Assembly: GCA_014621425.1 (NCBI GenBank)
Contig: JAANBB010000014.1
Coordinates: forward strand, 62,001-126,000
DNA: 64,000 bases
Reading direction: 5' to 3'
From: Cylindrodendrum hubeiense
Lineage: Eukaryota > Ascomycota > Sordariomycetes > Hypocreales > Nectriaceae
Shown here: piece after piece, positions 57,948-64,000 of the stretch
Layout: each line of letters opens with the position of its first letter
Position numbering within the stretch: position 1 is the first letter of the stretch
Made by a program: the position numbers and the translations under genes
Notes under the pieces: model-generated
The model's input: only the letters and a program-made list of their open reading frames with translations
What the model was told of the DNA's origin: nothing
Database searches by the model: none

Positions 57948-59577
57948 ATGGAGACCTCAATCATTCAGCAATACCTCCACCACAATGGCAAGAAGCTTCG
58001 GTTTCTTGACGAACCCCTCGAGGACACGAGCATTCTCGAAAAGCAACCTCTTACGCCCAATGGAACCAACCCGATTCTCGGCCGACAGGTGGTGTCCTCG
58101 GACGTCCCAACATGGGTCAGATACATGATTCTATCGCCCATCGCCTTCATTTACTCTCTACTCTCTCGCCCTTTTCTCACACGCCTTGGCTGGTTTTTGG
58201 TCCCCAGCTATCTCCAAGGTCGACATGCGCGCCAAACGTCGCCAAAATTGAGTCCCACGGCATACCTCGACGGCATGCGAGGTCTGGCCGCCCTTTGCGT
58301 CCTCTTCTGCCACTACAGCTACACAGCCTTCGATGTTGGCTTCTCCTGGGGCGCCAACTATGCTCATTACGACATTCTCAAACTCCCTATTTTGCGCCTA
58401 GTGTATCAGGGCCCCGTCTCTGTAACCATTTTCTTCCTCATCTCCGGATACAGTCTCTCCTACAAGCCGCTCAAGCTCATGCGGGCGCAAAACGGCCAGG
58501 AACTGTTGAACAACTTGAGTTCAAGTGTTTTCCGCCGGCTTATGCGTCTGTACATCCCTACCGCCCTCGCTACTGCCATCATCGTATGTTGTGTTCGACT
58601 CGGATTTTATGACTGGACTCGGGAATTTGCCACGGATAGAACCTATTTTAGGTATGTCGTCGAGGCACACGCTGTTCGGTTCGAAAGTCCCTGGGACCAG
58701 TGGGAAGACTACGGCTGGACTACGCTCAGAATGATTCACGTTTTTGGCTGGGATCGACCATTTGCGTATAATTGTGGGTACCGCCCAATTCCCACCTCTT
58801 TGGACTTGAGATATCTAACTGTTTCTTGAAGTTTATCACGAGCACCTGTGGACCATTCCTATCGAGTACCGGTGCTCTCTTTACCTTTTTCTCGTACTCC
58901 TGGGTACAGCACGCCTTAGGATGATTTGGCGATATGCCGTCCTTTTCGTGACTATTCTGTTGTCATATCGGCACTCGAAATGGGAGATGATCATGTTCCT
59001 GTTCGGTATGGGCCTCGCCGAGTGGGATCTATACCGCGGTGCCCACACTATCGGTCCCGCAGACGCAGCCAAAAGAAACTCGCTGAAGCAGCTCCAGAGT
59101 CGCTTTTGGAACTGCGTGAGCATATTTGGACTCTACCTTATGTCTTTCCCTGATGCTGGTGGGGATAGTACACCTGGTTACATCTACATCTCCAGTTGGA
59201 TCCCATTTTGGTGGAATTCAGAGATATACCGGCCACCACAGAGCGTTGGATGCTTCCTCTTCGCTCTTGCCGTATCAAACTCTGATTTCTGGAAGGCCTT
59301 CTACAACTCCGCCTTTATCCAATACTTGGGCAAGATATCGTATGCCCTATACCTCGTACATGGGCCTACTATGCACATGGTTGGCTATCATTGGCAAAAG
59401 TGGGCTTGGAGTATCACCGGCGTTGAGGGTGAACAGTATGCTTGGGGCTTTGCATTAAGCATGTGCTTCTGCATCCCGACAGTGTTTTGGGTTGCTGATG
59501 TTTTCTGGCGGGCGATAGATGTCCCGACAGTTAAGTTTGCAAGGTGGTTTGAGAACCAGCTTGTTGTGAAGAGCTAG
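57948..59577 (+). CDS. Acyltransferase-3 family integral membrane protein
   Basis: Two exons, 57948-58773 and 58832-59577, 523 aa; the 58 nt intron joins TTT in phase. The sequence follows the membrane-bound Acyl_transf_3 fold: YLDGMRGLAALCVLFCHYSY contains the conserved DG-RG and catalytic histidine, then VTIFFLISGYSLSYK, FRRLMRLYIPTALA, HEHLWTIPIEYR and the late helix LGKISYALYLVHGP. About ten hydrophobic segments are visible. Family members O-acylate sugars, polyols, lipids or secondary metabolites at membranes. The acceptor here is unknown, and no biosynthetic partner gene is adjacent. The start at 57948 is the first ATG of the frame. Confidence 0.9.
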
Positions 59578-59983
59578 TAGAAAGACGTAGACAAAGGAAC
59601 AATTAAGGAAGCAACCCCCATACCAGTAGTGATATGGGAATGTGGCATAACACTATTCAATTCAGCACGCTCCCTTCCATCGTTAAACCACACAATACAC
59701 CAGAATACTGCACACAGTTCAAACCAGTGGTGTTGGTAGGTCACGTGTAGTACTTATCGTCACTCGGCCAACCAAGTAATAGAAACAATAGTTTTGCGCA
59801 GCTGCGCAGAACTACAATAACATTATCAGCGGAAGAGGAAAATCGAGCAGAAACTAATTTGCGGTACACTCAGGTACTTTTCTCAATGTTATTTTTCTCG
59901 CACTTATATTTTCCAGCGTTCCCTTTCAATTCTTCAATCACTTGACAGGTTCCCAGCTCTTCGCGGATATAGACTCGAACACC
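59578..59983. other. Intergenic spacer
   Basis: Terminator side of the acyltransferase and promoter of the zinc-finger gene; no feature recognised. Confidence 0.5.
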
Positions 59984-62706
59984 ATGGGCAGGCTTCCCAG
60001 GCGATTTAAATCCATTGGAACTGCTTCTCGGCCGTTCAGACCTCCCCGGCACTCCACAATATCCCAGAACTCCAGTCATAGGCTACTCACGAGCTATGCT
60101 CAGTCCCCGAGGCCTCCCCACAACTCACTTCAGCGTTGGCTGAATGAGCATCCAAATGAAGAGGGAAATCTTTATGGCGCCCTTGTCGTCGCAAAAGATG
60201 CTTGCTCAATTCATCGAAGCAATCTTGAGTCTTTCAGCACCAATCCTGAGTCTTACACAACCAATCTTCAGTCTCTCAGAGCAAACCAAGATCAAACGAC
60301 AGCACAATTGGAGGCAGACGTCAATCGCTGTATACTATTCGGAGCCGAAGACTCGATTAAGGAGTCAATCGTACAGCCATTTCTATGCGTCTTCCATTTT
60401 GCTGGTTGTAGCCAATCATTCTCTGACAAAGATTCTTGGAAGAAGCACATTATTTCCGAACATCTTCATCAAGCCTACTGGCAGTGCCCCGACGAAAGCT
60501 GTGGACTTAGACGCTCACGCACCGTTCGAGATATCTCTTTGTGTATACCCAGCTATCTACTTCATGAAGCAGATGTTGATCAACTTCATGAAGCGGATGT
60601 TTCTTCTGCCTCTGAGAACCCGAATTTGGCAATCTTTCATTCCATGCAAGATTATAGATCTCACTTGTATCAAAGACATCTCTCACAAGATTGCCAAACA
60701 TCAGCAGGCAGCAGCCGCGAAATACGCTCCTGGCAAGAACAAGCCGTACAATATATTCTCTGCCAACAATATGCGGGCGTGCGAACAAGTTACGGACTTC
60801 CACAATTCTTACGGTGTCCAGTAGTTGGATGCGCAGCTTCTTTCACGGGGGTTACAGCATGGAATCAGAGATTGGATCACGCCATCGAGCATTACTTGGT
60901 TACGTCTGATCCGGCGTCAGTATTTGGAGGACCGCGAGATATGGAGCTCATTTAATGGGCCTCAAACCCTAAAGTTGCCATCATCAAAAAGGGCCAAGGA
61001 AGGAACGTTTGGGTTCTTCGAAATTCGATCAAGTATAAGGATTCGATAGCAGACAGTGGATTTTGGGGCTCTGACTCGATTGCATCTCGTCCGGAAGCCG
61101 GGCGAAGCCAGTCCTCTGTGGCTTCACGGGCGTCGCCGGATCCAGATGTGAAAGATCACCGGACATATTTCACCACTCATACAGAAAAGAAGACATCGTT
61201 TTGGCCCGAGAAATCTGATATTTTGCCAATGGAGACTCAGTTTGACACAGAACAATCGAATTCTGGCCCACCTGTCGTGGTCGATTCCGATATGAATTCA
61301 GATTCAGATTTCCATCACCTTAGCATCCTTGAAACCACAGCCAGCCCCATATCAAGGATTGAGGACTCGGTATCAACAGCTGAAGCCCTTGATGTAGGAG
61401 AACAGGAGCAAGTAATGATTTGGTTTCGAGGCTGGCTTTCACAACGGCTTCCAGCTCATGCGCGACAACAAGCTTCCGGGGGAGATGAACACACTCCAGC
61501 GAGTGAAAGTATCAATCCCAGCTCTGGACGCCATAGCAAAAGGCGCCGGACCGGCGATGGGAATAGTACCAGTGAAAATAGCTCATCTCAGAAGAACGAA
61601 GACGATGGTAATGATCAGGACGAAAACGATGGCCAAGAACCTGCAAGTTTGACAACCTCGTTGGGGAGCCGAAGATTTGCCTGCCCTTTCTATCAACGCA
61701 ATCCTCGAAAGTACGGACGACCAGAGTGGAAAAAGTGTGCACATCCTGGCTGGCCGACAGTACGTCGAGTCAAGTGAGTCCCCCACCGTGTAGAAGCACT
61801 TCATCTCTAATAGTAAGCAGGGAGCATGTATATCGCCGCCACACGCTGCCAGACTATCAATGCGGACGTTGCTTGGAAGATTTTGAAAATAGAGCGACGT
61901 TAAATAGACATTACTCACAGGCTATTGCTTGCAAGCCTCGGGCTTTTATGAGCCAGGACGGAATTACCCCCACCCAAAAAAGTATGATAAAGTCCAGAAA
62001 AGGGCTCACGAAGATGTCCGAGGAAGAGAAATGGCAAAAGATGTTCACAATCGCCTTTCCTGACGATTTGGAAATCCCTAGCCCATGTAAGTCACTTTGA
62101 AAATAAACGGTCCTGCTCTCTACTAATGTGCACATGCTAGACCAAAGTTCTTCCACCGAACCTATCCACGTCAATCAGTTGGATACGGGAGATGAATTTC
62201 GCCGCTTCATACATCGTGAGCTCCCAAGCTTGATTAGGAGTAAGCCAGAACTATCGGGCAGCGCATCCGGAAACAAAATAGAATCTCGCATGGTCTATGG
62301 GCTTATAGACGAACTATATGATGCGTACCTTGTCGAAATTGGAAACAATCCCAATGAAGGCACCGTACGTTCTTCTGAATCGGCACAAACAACAGTGCAG
62401 TCCGAGATTACATCAAGGACGAGCACCTCGGTTTATTCAAGTCAGTCTGCTGGGGGTTTTAGACTAAAGGACCCCTCTGGTTATCAAGAATTAACCCCAC
62501 TTCGTCAGGATTGGGAGAGTCTCACGGGCGCCACCGAGATGGACATATTACCGGGGCCTGAAGCCGAACCTGCTTCCTCTAGTCAAGCTCTTTTCGGGTT
62601 TGTGGAGAGCTCTGATCAAAACACAAGGCTTAACAACCAGGGTTCCTTCTTCAAGGAAATGGACACATCTGAGTGTAACTGGCACGAATTTTTGAATATT
62701 GGCTAG
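59984..62706 (+). CDS. C2H2-type zinc-finger protein, with internal stop or unresolved intron
   Basis: Exons 59984-61773, 61821-62086 and 62141-62706, joined by 47 and 54 nt introns in correct phase. Finger-like units are CVFHFAGCSQSFSDKDSWKK (ending H-x4-H), CPVVGCAASFTGVTAWNQ (ending H-x3-H), a cysteine/histidine block around FACPFYQRNPRKYG with KKCAHPGW, and YQCGRCLEDFENRATLNRHY. The combination is seen in many uncharacterised fungal regulators. The first exon contains TAA at 60953-60955, while the same frame remains open and protein-like afterwards (WASNPKVAIIKKG). Either an intron removes the stop (a 72 nt option, 60918-60989, keeps phase) or the gene is broken into two. The C-terminal 190 residues are acidic and serine-rich, as in activation regions. 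Confidence 0.75.
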
Positions 62707-63260
62707 GTAGTAAAAAAAAAACCCATCGATACGATTGGAAGAATTATTACTATCCATGTGTGCTGAAAATAATAAGGTTGGATTTATCAATCCATCGGAA
62801 ATTTGTTGAGTCATTGCTTTACCTAGTTTTACAGAGACATTGAGCGTGCGTGGTTGGGGTCGAGGCATCCTTTTTAGGGGAATCCGTGCACAGTAAATTT
62901 AATTAAAGTGGTAGAGCTCAGGGAGCTCCGCCCGGCTCTTTCTCATGCGTCCTAATGAGCCGTGACTGAATATAAGAATTCATTTTATAGGATCTCCCAA
63001 ATATCAAATAATATCTAAGGCTGTTACTATGGTGATGATTTCTTGCTTTAAAATGAAACTAGCCTCAGAAGCTTAATAATAATCACGATGAGCGCCTGGA
63101 AGGGAGCCAGATAGTCAACCTGATAGCCTGATTTATTGAGGTTTGCTTACAAGGCGAAATTTCCCGTTGAAGGCAACCCACCGTGGGTTCCTTCCTCTCA
63201 AAAGTAAGGAATGTCCCAATGTGTTGTACCCCAAAAGCTCAAGGATCCTTGGCATACTAG
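62707..63260. other. Convergent intergenic spacer
   Basis: Between the ends of the zinc-finger and reductase genes. No feature recognised beyond a poly-A run after 62710. Confidence 0.5.
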
Positions 63261-64000
63261 CTATTGCGCAACTGACTTGAAGGATTGAACTGTGTCCACA
63301 ATACACTTCTCCAATGTCGCATATTTCACTCCCAAAATGTCGATACTTCGACTATTGTCGATTTGGTAGACAGCTTCAGGCAGTTCTGGCATAACTGTTA
63401 GTAGCGTTCAAGTTGACTGATTGGCTACTTACCTCCGCCCTCCAGTGACTCAGAGGGTAGCATGTCATGATACTCGGTGAAATTCTTGCGGATGGTGTCG
63501 ATGATTTGGCGATTGGAACAGTGACCTGCAGTCACGAAAAATCGCTTGTTGCCCGCCTCTTGCTTTTCCATCGCCGCAACGTGAGCAAAGGCGACGTCAC
63601 GGACATCGACAAAAATAGGGTTCTGGTATAAGGATCAGGATGCATGAAATTACTGGGGTGTTGTGAATGCTTTGCTCGACTCACCTTTGTCGGTGGGATA
63701 GCATCCTTGGCTGCACCAGCAGTGAAACTCAGGATAAATTGATTGGATGTGTTGAGATCATTTAGTGATTTCAGGCTTTGGACAGCAGGACCAAAAACGA
63801 GAGGTGGGAGGATGGTAGACAAGGTAAACTCCGGTGCTTCGTTCTCAATGAAGTCCCAAGCAGCCCTCTCAGCAAACGTTTTGCTCGCTGTTAAGAACTG
63901 TTAGCGTAAGTTGATGGGAAAGGTTAGCTGAACTGACCTGAGTAACCAAATCCTGGGTTTTCCAAGGCTTGCTCCGGTGTCACAGGATTCCAGTCTGCCT
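63261..64000 (-). CDS. NAD(P)-dependent extended SDR reductase, 3' part
   Basis: Exons on the minus strand are >64000-63938, 63887-63685, 63622-63433 and 63385-63261; the N-terminal Rossmann part lies outside the window. Introns are 50, 62 and 47 nt, all in phase. The junction of the first two restores GYSASKTFAERAAW, the YxxxK catalytic motif of extended SDR enzymes. It is followed by LPPLVFGP and FVDVRDVAFAHVAAME, typical of the dihydroflavonol reductase / methylglyoxal reductase (Gre2) group. These reduce ketones or aldehydes with NADPH in the cytosol. The substrate is not predictable. Confidence 0.88.

Overview
This is a fungal nuclear window, most likely from a filamentous ascomycete (Pezizomycotina, probably Sordariomycetes). 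The genes are widely spaced and strand-mixed. They carry 45-105 nt introns with GT-AG (twice GC-AG) ends and CTAAC/CTGAC-type branch sites. Multi-exon permeases, an SGNH lipase and SPT3 are present, and so are HET, HeLo, CHAT and ankyrin genes, which are typical of this group. The species cannot be fixed from the sequence alone. All exon borders below were read by hand from frame, phase and splice signals; none is supported by transcripts.

Layout. 0-10 kb: an FHA-domain protein kinase cut by the window start, a multi-pass glycosylated membrane protein, a Q/G/Y-rich glycine-zipper protein and an F-box protein. 10-21 kb: an LLM-type flavin monooxygenase, a secreted protein of unknown role, a CHAT-protease gene that has lost its 5' half, an allantoate-type MFS permease, tRNA-Ser(AGA) and a DUF2236 (mpaB-like) oxygenase. 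22-27 kb: a divergent pair made of a HeLo-domain pseudokinase with a frameshift and an intact Ser/Thr kinase fused to about ten nearly identical ankyrin repeats. 27-39 kb: a secreted SGNH hydrolase, the SAGA subunit SPT3, a small DUF7053-like protein, an APC amino acid/GABA permease and a stub that looks like a VAO-type oxidase. 39-42 kb: an MFS sugar transporter with a one-base frameshift. 43-56 kb: a heterokaryon-incompatibility cluster with three intact HET genes (one with about 28 ankyrin repeats), at least three HET relics, and a direct ~450 bp duplication that brackets one HET gene. 57-64 kb: an acyltransferase-3 membrane enzyme, a C2H2 zinc-finger gene with an internal stop codon, and the 3' end of an NAD(P)-dependent reductase.

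The theme is a housekeeping backbone (SPT3, tRNA, permeases, FHA kinase) interrupted by fast-evolving self/non-self recognition and cell-death type genes: HET, HeLo, CHAT and ankyrin-kinase. Several of these are truncated or frameshifted, and duplicated fragments lie beside them. This looks like birth-and-death evolution. The most interesting unit is the 22-27 kb divergent pair of HeLo pseudokinase and kinase-ankyrin genes.
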